NCBI RefSeq assembly: GCF_020536995.1 | Contig: NC_068369.1 | Span: 25,325,040 to 25,389,039 of the forward strand | Source of the DNA: Dreissena polymorpha | Taxonomy: Eukaryota > Mollusca > Bivalvia > Myida > Dreissenidae | Length of the DNA: 64,000 bases | Reading direction: 5' to 3' | Shown here: piece after piece, positions 31,067 to 41,953 of the stretch | How positions within the stretch are numbered: the first letter of the stretch is position 1 | How the letters are laid out: every line of letters starts with the position of its first letter | Made by a program: the position numbers and the translations under genes | The notes under the pieces: model-generated | Database searches by the model: none | What the model saw: only the letters and a program-made list of their open reading frames with translations | What the model was told of the DNA's origin: nothing

Positions 31067-33340
31067 TAGTTTCAAAGTTTCAAAGTTTATTGGCAATCGG
31101 CAATAAAAACATGCCTTTAGCCATTAACAACATAATTATGGCAAAGACAAAAAGAACGGTTAAGTAATATCATCACACACAACAAAGTACACATATAAAT
31201 ATTCAAGCATAATATACATGCATATATAAAATGTATTTATGTAACGAAACGTTGATATACTTTGGATTAAGGAACAGATAGTTCAGTAAGGGTTTTATTT
31301 CTATATAACATAGCTTCTTTTAGGTATTTACAAATTCCTAATATTTTATTTATTTTTTCAATGTCATAGTTGTTTGGAATAAATTTAAGGTAGGCCAAGA
31401 GATATGCCCAATAAATTCCAATCTTAAGTGTCTATAATTGTCACAACAAAGTAGGAAGTGATACGCAGATTCAGCAACGTTCATATTGCAGCATCGAAAA
31501 AGTCTCTGATCACGATCAATACCTTGGAATCTGCCCACTTCAATTTCTAGATGGTGCGATGATAGTCTAAAACGGGCAAATTGTTTCAGCAGGTCATTTT
31601 TTTTGTATTTTTAATAAGTACTTTTCACAGACAAATTCAGATTTGAATAAGCAATACTGCTGTAATTTAGACATTGATTGAATAGTTCCCTTCCATTCTT
31701 GAACAAAAATATCTCTAAGTTTATTTTTCAAGCTTGGAAAGTAGTTAATTTCATAATTAAAATTATGCCGAATATTATTAAAATCTAAATGGTCAATCAA
31801 GGTATTGATTCTGTTAGCCCAGCAGCCACTGCTACCAGTGTTACACAGATCGGAGTATATGTTACAGATAGGAAAATTTCTATTTTTCATAATTTTTAAC
31901 CAAACGCGTATCGCCCTTTCTTTACATAAAATAGAGAGGGGGAAGCGACCAAATTCACCAAGGACAGCATAGTTTGGAGTCTGCTGTTTGACGCCGAGGA
32001 GGTTTTTCAAAAATCGCACATGTAATTTATCAACATCTTTTATGTTATAGACACCCCAGATTTCGGAGCCATACAGGAGAATTGGAACGACCATGGCGTC
32101 AATTAATGAAAGCTTGGTTTTAATGTCTAATTGCACTTTATCAAAAATAGATAATAAACTTCAATAGGCTTTAAGAGCCTGGTCCTGTAACATTTTAACA
32201 GCGTTTTTCATGTTTCCTGTATAGGTAAAATTTATGCCCAAGTAAGTAAAATCATCAACAGTTTCGATGCTTTCTCCATTAATACTTAAGTTTATTTCAG
32301 AATTTACAACTGTTTTACGTTTTTCAAAACACAGATTTTTGTTTTATTGACATTTATTTTCAAGCCCCATTTTACTGAATACGAATATATAGCAGCTAGT
32401 TGGGCTTGAAAACTAAGCTCATTTGTCGTGAACAATACAATGTCGTCAGCAAACACAATCATGTACATAGAGAGAAGTTCTACATCTTTTCCAGTTAAAT
32501 CATCCAAATTGATGATTTTAAAAACGTCATTAATAAATAAGATAAATAATATCGGCGAGAGTGGCTCCCCTTGTTCAAGCCCATTGTTACTTCAAAGAAA
32601 TCTGAGTAAGAAGTATTAGCATTATTTGCCTTTGAAAAGTTAGGCAGCTTGAAACACGACTGAACATTTTTATAAATACATTGTAACATATTAATCATTT
32701 TGCAGCTGATACCGGCTTTAACAAGTTTAACCCATAATGCCTCATGGTTAACGGTATCGAATGCACGTTGATAATCAATGAACGCACGCCAAAGTTTTTC
32801 CTTTGAGTTAAGTACTTTTTGAATAATTGCATGCAGAAGAAAGATTGCATCAGTCGTCGAATGGTTATCTCTAAAACCAAATTGGCAACTTTCAAAAACG
32901 TTTTCATTCTCACACCATATTTGTTAATGCGATTTCGTAATACAAGGGAACAAATCTTTGCAGTAATATTAATAAGAGTTATCCCTCTATAGTTAGCTGG
33001 ATTTGATTTGTCGCCCTTTTTATGAATAGGGACGATTACACCTTTTGTCCATGATATGGGATAAGATCCAACATCGAAGTAATTAAATATTTTACACAGA
33101 TATGGCGATATAATCTCATTTGCATCGATAAACAATCCGCTACATTGTTATCAAAATCACAGGACTTAAAACGATGCATGTACTTAATAGACTTAGTAAT
33201 TTCTTCTATTGTCAATGGGCAGTCGAGCTGTTCAATATAAACAGGATTAACTCTATCCAAGTCATGTTCATCGGGCGTGAAATTGCCCTCACGGGTATTC
33301 GAAATGTTAACAAAGTGATTAAGCATTTCATGTTTTTAGT
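31067..33340 (-). mobile_element. 5'-truncated LINE, reverse transcriptase portion
   Basis: Minus-strand fragments in several frames run, in order: RT fingers (GVIVPIHKKGDKSNPANYRG, about 33015), motif A region (FIDYQRAFDTVNHEAL, about 32770), motif C FADD (about 32440), thumb (LLYGSEIWGV, about 32050) and a C-terminal Cys/His motif (CCNMNVAESAYHFLLC, about 31470). At least five frame changes and several stops separate them, so it is dead. No endonuclease or ORF1 is present, consistent with the 5' truncation typical of non-LTR retrotransposons. The 3' end carries repeated CTTTGAAA words (31067-31090). It belongs to a Jockey/L1-like APE-type group; the clade is unassigned. Confidence 0.88.
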
Positions 33341-33476
33341 ATGTTATTGTGAATGTAGAATTTCACAGTTAATTTTTGCGAACACCACTAATTAACCCGA
33401 ACAACTTGGTCACATCAGCATGATAGAGTTGTCTCCCTCTTCCTTACTTAGCGAAATTGAAACTGCTATTCGTTAA

Positions 33477-33941
33477 AGGGGCCGTTTAACAGATTTCAAG
33501 TGTTGGTAAATTGACAAAATTAAATTATGATATTTATGAGGAAATAGTAATAATGACCTTAACCATGCTCTTAAATATCTATTATATGCATCTTTTGACG
33601 ATTTGAAAACCTGAAATTATAAAGCGTCGTGCGACGCGAAACGATTGAATAATTTGGTTGTGCTGTTGTTATATTTTGGGAAACTACGAGGATTGATTAT
33701 ATAGGTACAAAATACAACCGCTCTAAGCATGAGCATGGATGGTCGAGTGGTCTGGACGGGATACTTTTTACTCCAGGACTCTAGGGGTCAGTGGTTCGAG
33801 CCCTGTTGGGGGTTACTTTTTTCTTTTTTTTATAAATTGTATTCTTGTTTGTTTACTGGAGATTTTTTAGGTCAAATGTAATCAATATAAAGCATTTAAT
33901 GACAGGTTTCAATACATGCCAAAATCTGTTAAACGGCCCCT
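33477..33941 (+). mobile_element. TTAA-flanked MITE carrying a tRNA-like region, copy 2 (inverted)
   Basis: TTAA at 33473-33476 and 33942-33945 flanks the ends AGGGGCCGTTTAACAG and (inverted) the same. The tRNA-like stretch is on the plus strand at about 33725-33810: A-box GGTCGAGTGGTCTGGACG and B-box GGTTCGAGCCC, followed shortly by a T run. It is close to tRNA-Leu in the D-arm region. Confidence 0.85.
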
Positions 33942-34134
33942 TTAAGGTTTGATAACGGATAGGAACAAAGAATAAATTTAAAATTCGTATATTCGTTCTA
34001 TTTATTCGAATATTCGATCTCAATCGATACAGAATGTCGTTCAACTACCGGTATATACTTTTACACTAGAAACATTCGAAGAAATTACAGATGTATTTAC
34101 TATTTGATGGCCAAATTAACCTCACTTTTTTCAG

Positions 34135-34865
34135 GTTGCTCCACAGCCTATCAGGCAGAAATATAGGCTGTATTCGCCTATAAACGTGACATGGAGGAAA
34201 ATGTTTCTGTCCGAAAAGCATCGATACAGTTCAATGTACCTATGCAGACCCTGAGGCATCGTGTCCTGGGAAAAGTCCATATTGACACTGTAGGTGCAGG
34301 ACGTGTTCCTATTTTGTCATGTGAGGACTAATCCAGGCTGGTGGACCATCTCAAGTCCGTTGCCTCTCTTGGCTATGGATAAACACGTCAGGAAGTCGTT
34401 GACATTGCATCTGATTTTGCAGTACAGCTAAACAAACCAACTGTCACAAATCCATTTTCCATGATATGGTTTTATTCTTTTCTAAATAGGTGGCCAGAGG
34501 TACGCGTCATTAAACCAAGAGGACTTGAGCAGTGTAGGGCTCAATCTGCTTCTGCCACTGTTGTTCACAACTACTTTGCTGAACTAGATAAGATTCTGGA
34601 TAAGTATGCTGTGCTGACTAGGTATTGTTATTTTCACGCCTCGGGCATCTTGAGAATTTAGACCGTCCGGTATACTCAATGTATTTTACGATGAAAAATG
34701 ACCAAATTTACGGAGATACCCGTCCGGTTTCCGGTTTTCAGAGAGTTCGGTTTATTCAACATTTTTTAACAAAGAAATAGAAGGAGAAAATACGGGACTG
34801 GTCCGACCGTCCGGAATCGGGAGAGTTCCGGTATTCAGAGAGTCCGGTATTGGCAGAGTCTACTG
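34135..34865 (+). pseudogene. Pogo/Tigger-type transposase remnant with right terminus
   Basis: After a TTTTTTCAG acceptor-like string, broken plus-strand frames give a DNA-binding N-terminal half: VRKASIQFNVPMQTLRHRVL (psq-type helix-turn-helix), GRVPILS, then NPFSMIWFYSFLNRWPEVRV and KPRGLEQCRAQSAS, as in Tc5/CENP-B-type regions of pogo transposases. Two in-frame stops lie between these blocks (near 34330 and 34380). The DDE catalytic half is missing, and from about 34640 the sequence passes into a right terminus rich in GTCCGGTAT words, ending CTACTG before TA (34866-34867). Its terminal motif differs from the element at 22.9 kb, so it is a separate family. The left terminus was not found. 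Confidence 0.75.
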
Positions 34866-34867
34866 TA

Positions 34868-36227
34868 TACAATATAATAGAAATTCACCCTTATATAAAA
34901 ACAAAATAAAAGAAAAAAACATGCATTACATTAACATTAAACATTGTGTTTGAAAGTTAACACTGGGATTATTATACATTAACTTAAGTATAGTATATTA
35001 ACATTAGTTGTCAATTTTATTGCATTGAAAACATCACTGGATTAAATTAATTTAGATTTTTTAAGTGACACTATATTTTTTTCATGTGATTTCATAGTGT
35101 ACCAGTCATGAAAGTAGAGGCATTAAGTGTAAAGAATGTAAGTTTTGGATATCTTTAAATTTAGATTTCAAATTGTCTGGAACAAATCTTGAAAATTAAA
35201 TATTAATAAATTTAACACTTAGATAGCTCTAATTGAAGGTATTGCAGTGCATACAATTAATTTAGAGTTAATAATTAACTTGCATGGATGGAATTCCAGT
35301 TCTTAAAACTATACTGACAATACCATCTGACAAAGCAAGTACTGTATAATGTTATTATGTAATATGCAACAAAAGTCATGCATTTGTTGAAACATAATTA
35401 GCATCAAATATGTTAAAACTAAGTACCAATGCATAGTACCAATGCATACATAGATTATGTGATATATATGTATTAATTTTTTAACCTTTGAAGATCATAA
35501 TATGAGAACAAGTCCATTTATACAAATCACACTTTTTATCCATTTTTGCAGCGCTCACAAAGAAGAACGACAAGAGATCACAAGCCGATACCTTAACAAA
35601 ACTTACAGAGAAACCGATGGGAAATAACTAAGAAAAATAAGAATAAGAAATGAAAAAGTTGACTGTAGAAATTGAAATAATACATTTGGAGAAAAAGATG
35701 TGTTTAGTGTCAATACGTGGCCAAGTGCTATAACTCTGACATGTAATATACTAGTAGTAGATTTATTCCCCTTTTTATAATTAAAAGGATCTTATTATTT
35801 TTTGTGCAACTACTTCATAACTCTATTATTTCTAAAATAGATAGTCTATATTAGAAATAATAGTTATGGGGCAGTTGCACACAAAATAATAAGATTTTTT
35901 TTTAATTCAAAAAGGGGCATACTATTATTTCTATGATAAAAATATGATTCTATCCCTTTTTGTACTTATAAAATTCCAGTCAATATTTGTGTGCTGGAAC
36001 AAATGTAGGTAAAATATTACATAGGTCATTGTATTATTTTACGGACAGATAAAGAAGATTCTACATTCAAAGAGGAATATTAGTTGAATGCGGTGTCTTG
36101 GGACACTTCTTGATATTATTTGCTTACAAGATATCCATCATTGATAATAATAAAATTCTTCATTCAATGAACTGAATGAAATTCCAGAATAATGATAGAT
36201 ACAGTTATGTGAATTTGAAATTAGACA
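34868..36227. other. No gene recognised
   Basis: AT-rich spacer holding one foldback repeat (35757-35935). A TTTTTGCAG acceptor-like string at 35552 is followed by a short open run containing KTYRETDGK, but no family was recognised. Confidence 0.3.
35757..35935. repeat. Imperfect foldback repeat, about 180 bp
   Basis: Arms CCCCTTTTTATAATTAAAAG..CTTATTATTTTTTGTGCAAC and, inverted, GCAGTTGCACACAAAATAAT..AAAAAGGGG pair around a centre at about 35845 (ATAGATAGTCTAT). Non-coding. Confidence 0.75.
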
Positions 36228-36661
36228 TCAACAAATCCTGGCATCATGCTTTCGCCCTGGCCAACTGGCAGTGAACTTGAGTGAAGCTCGTTATTCTGTA
36301 GCTGGCATCATACACAGCCTGTTAACATAAAACATGTTATATTACACTAACAAAAATAAGACATATTTTTGTAAATTTTTTCTTAGGTATTTGATAAAAT
36401 GCTGATAAAAATGTTTCTTATTTTGCTAATGACAAACTGTTAAAATTAACATACAGTTGTTTCATTAAATATTTGTGTTTAAAATAAAGTTGTATCAAAT
36501 AAAAAGGATTGCATTTAGACTTGCACATAACTGACTGTTAAGCCATACCTGAACGTTGATGGTGGGAACGCCCTTTCGCCCTATGTAGACTTCTACAAGG
36601 TTTACTGGCTTCTTGATATGCACATGCGTCCAATCGATGCACCCCAAAGTACTTGTAAAAC
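36228..36661 (-). pseudogene. PIF/Harbinger transposase fragment with an intron
   Basis: A minus-strand exon at 36661-36549 (acceptor CTTTCAG, donor CAG|GTATGG) encodes LGCIDWTHVHIKKPVN and GRKGVPTINVQ, the DDE_4 core normally written GxIDGTHV..NRKGxxSINVQ. A second exon from 36318 downward (acceptor TTAACAG) gives AVYDASYRI, and in another frame ASWPGRKHDARI, matching the next conserved Harbinger block (WPGxxHDSRI). So at least one frameshift is present and the N-terminus and C-terminus are missing. The domain's Gly before THV is Trp here. Different from the Harbinger element at 56.6 kb. Confidence 0.75.
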
Positions 36662-37225
36662 CTGAAAGTTGATCATTTAAAATTGACCCATTTTTTGGAA
36701 AAATTACAATATTAATAAGTAAATAGATATTGATATAAATGGATTATGATCGGTGCATTTATGTGCATTATATTGAATGAAAGTTCTGCCTTATGTCAGA
36801 AGTGATGCAATATGCTGATGTGTCTTAACTTGATAATCAAATTTAATGTCATCGTTTTACTATTGATTGAAAATGCAATAATATGTGCATTTGAGAATAA
36901 AATATTATTTCTGTTGTTGAGTGTTTTATTAATTTACAAATAAAGTGCATTACAACAATGCACTTGCCATCAACAAATGCATATTCTAAAGCATTTGTCG
37001 CAAAAATACATTTTGTATTGGAACTCAATTACAACATAGACAGACACAAGGACAGATGCACATATGGATTCAGGTGTACCCTATATCTTCTTAACAGGGT
37101 GTATAATATACACATTAATTATAGCACCTTTTTTAAAATTAATAAACATTAATTTACATTACATTAAAGATCAAGAATTTAAAAATAACTAAATAATCGT
37201 CACAATTTATTTTGAAAATGTTTGG
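36662..37225. other. No gene recognised
   Basis: AT-rich. The 64-residue open frame at 36958 has no support. Confidence 0.3.
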
Positions 37226-37325
37226 AGAAAAAAAAAAGTCCCCGTTGTAATTTCGAACCACCGACTCAAATATAATCACGGGCACCGATGCGCTACCAAC
37301 TGCGTCATGGCAGTGTAACATTATT
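37226..37325 (-). mobile_element. tRNA-derived SINE relic
   Basis: On the minus strand, GCCATGACGCAGTTGGTAGC (A-box region) and GGTGGTTCGAAATTACAACG (B-box region) are spaced as in a tRNA, followed by an A-rich tail. The acceptor stem ends do not pair, so it is not a functional tRNA gene. Confidence 0.55.
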
Positions 37326-38286
37326 CGGCATATACATATCTATAGGTAAATTCCTACATCTATAAATAGATTTGTAATAGTAATGAAATCAAAATTTATG
37401 CATAGTAAATGTCTTGTAAACGTTTTCTAATAGTTTTCCCTATTTAGAAAATATCCATTATTATAGTTTATGATACATGCAAATTATATGTTATTACTTT
37501 TTCATTCAAACAACAAGTATTATCCATAAAATTAGTGCATGTTCACGTTCATTAAGTTTGGAGATTATTTTCACAAAAGACAACAAACAAACGCGGACAA
37601 TTATGAATTTGACAGTTGTTTACAATAAATAAGAACAATTGCAAAATGCACACATCGCAAATGACTCACGTATCAGCGATCGCACCAAGTTCTTGTTTTG
37701 CACGAACGGCGTCGTACCAGCTGGAAATTTGACAACTTCAACTCTCTAGCTGTCAAAATATTATTGACCTGTGCACAGGTCTACATAGTTCTGGCTACCA
37801 TAACTTTAAATGCCGCTTTTTTTTAAATGATTTTTGCCACGTTGCTCGGGAAAGTACACACTGCCAGGGCGACCGGAACTTGCAGAATCCGCATCGTATT
37901 GCGGCTCAACTATTCCTTGCAAATATTGCAAAGAAATACGATTCCCGGTCGGGTTAAACGATACCGTTTGTAAAGTTCAATATCCCTATAAATCTCCAAA
38001 GGGTTGGTACGATCTAGATACACTCTTTCAATAATAATATTATTATTACGCAAGGAGCTCGTGCGGCGGCCATTTTGTAAAGTAAACGCTCAAACGACGT
38101 TACGTCATTATTGTATAGCGTAAGTCTAAACATTGTAGACTTAGCATTTGAGACTTATCTTACTGAGTCTGAGTCTAAAACTAACCATTTTATGTTTCGT
38201 GAATTAAGTTTTGTAAGGCTGAGTCTGAGTCAGAAACTGGAGCTGAGTCTAAGATTTGAGACTTACGTACATTGGTGAATACGGCT
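37326..38286. other. No gene; repeat scraps
   Basis: Bases 38100-38290 contain inverted and direct copies of GAGTCTGAGTC and GAGACTTACGTACATTGGTG, reminiscent of an interspersed repeat. The 66-residue frame at 37834 is cysteine-containing but has no recognisable domain. Confidence 0.35.
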
Positions 38287-38772
38287 CCAGAGTTTTGCTG
38301 AGAAGAGACTTCCTTTAAAGGACCATTACTATACAAACAGAACATGTTGTACATGTTGCATGCGTGGACTGACACAGGCTTATCTGGGACAACACTGCAC
38401 AGGCTTATCTGGGACAACACTGCACAGGCTTATCTATGACAACACTGCACAGGCTTATCTGGGACAATACTGCACAGTCTTATCTGGGACAACACTGGAT
38501 TGGCTTATCTGGGACAACACTGCACAGGCGTATCTGGGACAACACTGCACAGACGTATCTGGGACAACACTGCACAGGCTTATCTGGGACAACACTGCAC
38601 AGGCTTTTCTGGGACAACACTGCACAGGCTTATCTGGGACAACACTGCACAGGCTTATCTGGGACACCACTGCACAGGCTTATCTGGGACAACACTGCAC
38701 AGGCTCATCTGGGACAACACTGCACAGGCTTATCTGGGACAACACTTTACGCACACACATTAAACTCCGTTT
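38287..38772. repeat. 25-bp tandem array grown from a hairpin MITE
   Basis: After a left remnant (TTTTGCTGAGAAGAGACTTC, a family A spacer) come 15 tandem copies of AGGCTTATCTGGGACAACAC TGCAC (25 bp) at about 38375-38749, then the MITE right end TTTACGCACACACATTAAAC. The unit equals the family A hairpin word CACAGGCTAATCTGGGACGA. Long open frames across it on both strands exist only because the 25-bp repeat lacks stops and do not represent genes. Confidence 0.92.
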
Positions 38773-41006
38773 AACTATTTAGATTTGGTTCTGGTTAACT
38801 GAAGTTACTCCTGTGAAAGAAATTCATCGATTTTTTTTTTAAATGTTCACACCGATTGCATTTCATTTTATTGTCATTTTATTGCCTATAACTCATGCAT
38901 TACTTATAACCAATGAACAATATTGCAATTGTTTATTTCCATATGAAATAAAACGAAGTAACATCCCTTAGTATCGCATGGTAAAAGATTCAGACTATTT
39001 ACTGCACACAAATGTATTGAGTTATTTAAAAATGGAATTTATTTTTAATTATGGCGTTTATTCGACCAATAAAACCGTTTGTTCTGTCTGATGCGTTTTC
39101 AATACAGATTAAAGTCCGCCGGGTCTAATTCCTCCTTACCAGAATTCAGAATCGTTGTTTAATAAACGATAGACAACGATTAGTAGAACATAATAATATG
39201 AATAGACGACGGTAAAGAAAATTATACATAATACTACTTGAAAGTAAACATATTTCAAGTGATCTTGACATTGGATATGTTCGATCATACACGGACTTAA
39301 CTCCAGAAATATCCGAAATATTAAAATTTTTAACAACGATAAGACAACAAACATATAATTTGAAATTTCTCAAAACATAGAGCAATTGAGGACATTGGTA
39401 CGTAGCATATTTCAAATGACGTGAACAATACCTGACGAATATTAGAACAATCAAATTCCGCACACTTTATCAGGATAGCAATAATTACCAAGTGTAAGTT
39501 ACTACTTGTTTTCACAATACATGGCATTACATGCACTTTAGCACAAACAATTGTTTAAGAAGAGGTAATCACTCGGAATAAAAAAGCAATGGTAAAAACT
39601 TGGGTTTAAAGGCTTGCACTGTCTACCGCATGGCAAAGAAGTTTTCATAAAACATACTTATAAAAAATATATAAAAGCTTGCTGCATTTCAATTTCATAC
39701 AAAGGCAATAATAAAACAAAAGCCAACAATAATAAACATGTAATCGGTCTGCGTGTAATTAGAGCACTGGAGCACTAATGTAAGACAAATGTGTCAAATG
39801 AGTTCATAATTCAAATATGGAACATGTAACATGTTATCTAAACTGTTGATCCAAGGATGTTAAAGATAGAATGATGCTACTTTTATTTGATTAATAGATC
39901 CCGTTTACGCAAGTGTATACGTCATTACCCTTAGTAAGCGAGCAAAACTAATGCTGTTCCTATCCTAGTTAAGCTTAACAAGGTGCATACAAACATTGGT
40001 TCCTATGCTACTGTTATTTGGTTAACTTCAAAGCATATGTCAAACACGGAGCAATTTCAGTTTTGCCTTATTTAAAACCATATATATTAGATAGGGGCTT
40101 GATCCGTTAAGTCCAACCCTTCCATACTGAAACCATCAGTTATTTGGAGAAAAAAAAACCATTTAACGGCCTATAAATCACATAGAAGCCAATTAGTTAC
40201 TCGACAACAAACTTATATACAAATGTTAAGCGATGTATCATAGGCGATATTTTAAATAATGCTTCATGGAGGAAAATGTTCAGCTATCATAGATCTAATG
40301 TGTCTTCGTAAAATTTAACAAAAAAGATCAATATTATGTTAAATATATAGTCACGTTCATCGCTTACATAGACATTTTTTATAAAAGTCAAATATTGACA
40401 AAAATAGTGATACGAGTTATGCATAAAAATCTTTAAGATGCTTTTCATGTATACAACGTTTTGAAGTACATGTATATAAAAAACGATGCGGTAAATAGAA
40501 TTCTGGAAAAGTATTATCTTCATTTTTAAATTATTAAATTATTTAGAAACTTACACGTTGGTGTCTATGAATGAAGTCTTATTAGACAGCATCACTAACA
40601 AAAAAGAGAGATATTGGTGTCTCTGAGTGCTGTTGTATGAGACCGGAACACACAGAAGAACAGAGATGCGTTTGTGTCTATGCATTAAATGTATGAGACA
40701 ACAACACTAAATAGCCCCATAAACACTTAAAATCAACGATTATTTCGCAAAATATTTCGTAAAATTAAGTTTCACCCATAAACAAATCAGTGTTCCTTAT
40801 AGCATTAGCGAAAATTTTAACAAGATGTGGTCTGATAACACAGATTTAACGACATACACAATGCTCGTTTTAATGGTTTTTACGACAATATATTTCATAT
40901 GAATTTCCGCGACGATATCCGAACTTTTACGAGGGAACGCGAGATTGGCTTCGGGAAGCGTCGTAAGCATGATGCGAAATACACATCAATGTTATTGTAA
41001 GACTAC
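38773..41006. other. No gene recognised
   Basis: More than 2 kb of AT-rich spacer. Several minus-strand open frames (39136-39536, 40287-40523) are isolated, compositionally AT-driven and unsupported by splice or domain signals. Confidence 0.35.
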
Positions 41007-41010
41007 TTAA

Positions 41011-41505
41011 AGGGGCCTTTTCACAGATTTTGGCAAGTTTTGAAGTTTGTCATTAAATGCTTCATATTGATAAATGTAAACATTGGATATAAAAAGCTCC
41101 AGTACAAAATCAAGAATAAAATAAAGAAAAAACAAAAAAGGTAACCCTCAGCAGGGCTCGACCCCTGGAGTCCTGGAGTAAAAAGTCTACGATTTAGACC
41201 ACTCGGCTATCCTTCCGGATACAATACTTGACGTATTTTATACTTTATATACGCAATCCTCGTAGTTTCACAAAATATAACGATAACAACAGAGCTCTCC
41301 AAATTATTAATTCGTTTCGCGTTGCAACGCTTTATAATTTTCGGATTTTTAAATCGTCAAAAGATGCATATAACGGCTATTTTAGAGCATGGTAAATGTT
41401 CAGTATTACTGTTTCTTCACTAATATCATAACGCAAACGAAAATTTGCGAATCTGAAACAACTTTTTGCAATTTTGTGAATTTACCCAAACGTGAAAAGG
41501 CCCCT
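41011..41505 (-). mobile_element. TTAA-flanked MITE carrying a tRNA-like region, copy 3
   Basis: TTAA at 41007-41010 and 41506-41509. Ends AGGGGCCTTTTCACAG and inverted AGGGGCCTTTTCACGT. The minus-strand tRNA-like part (about 41222-41140) reads GATAGCCGAGTGGTCTAAAT then CAGGGGTCGAGCCC, with the B-box shortened. It inserted about 450 bases upstream of the Kazal gene start codon. Confidence 0.85.
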
Positions 41506-41953
41506 TTAATCAAACTTACACTACAGAACACAACCCACAACAGTGATAGTTCATGGCATGTAACCTATTGCTTATGCAATTAATTGAGCACATAACTGCA
41601 CAAACAATAAAATTAAATAATTATTAAAATTAACAATAATAAGCTTAGCAGTTCTTTATTCCAATTTTCATATTCTATATTTAAAAATGATAGGACAGTT
41701 ATCAGTCTCTATGTTTTTCTCAACTTTGTATGTATATTAGTTATGAGCTAAATATTGAGCATCTGTGTAAGGATAAATGTTCCTTTAATTAACAGTGTCT
41801 GCATCATAGTCGAAGGAGCTTCTCCATGCTAGGACATTGCGTTTTCGCTGACCTCATTGATAAGAATTTCGACAACATTGTAGTATTAAACCGAGTAACA
41901 TTCAAAGTCTATCAAAGAGTTGAAACTTTCATTCCGCGCACTTGTGTACGGTC

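Noticed and set aside
38360-38782. Proteins of 140, 112 and 87 residues with GQHCTGLSGTTLHRLIWDN-type repeats
   Set aside because: They are overlapping frames on one 25-bp tandem repeat that happens to lack stops. The repeat is MITE-derived.
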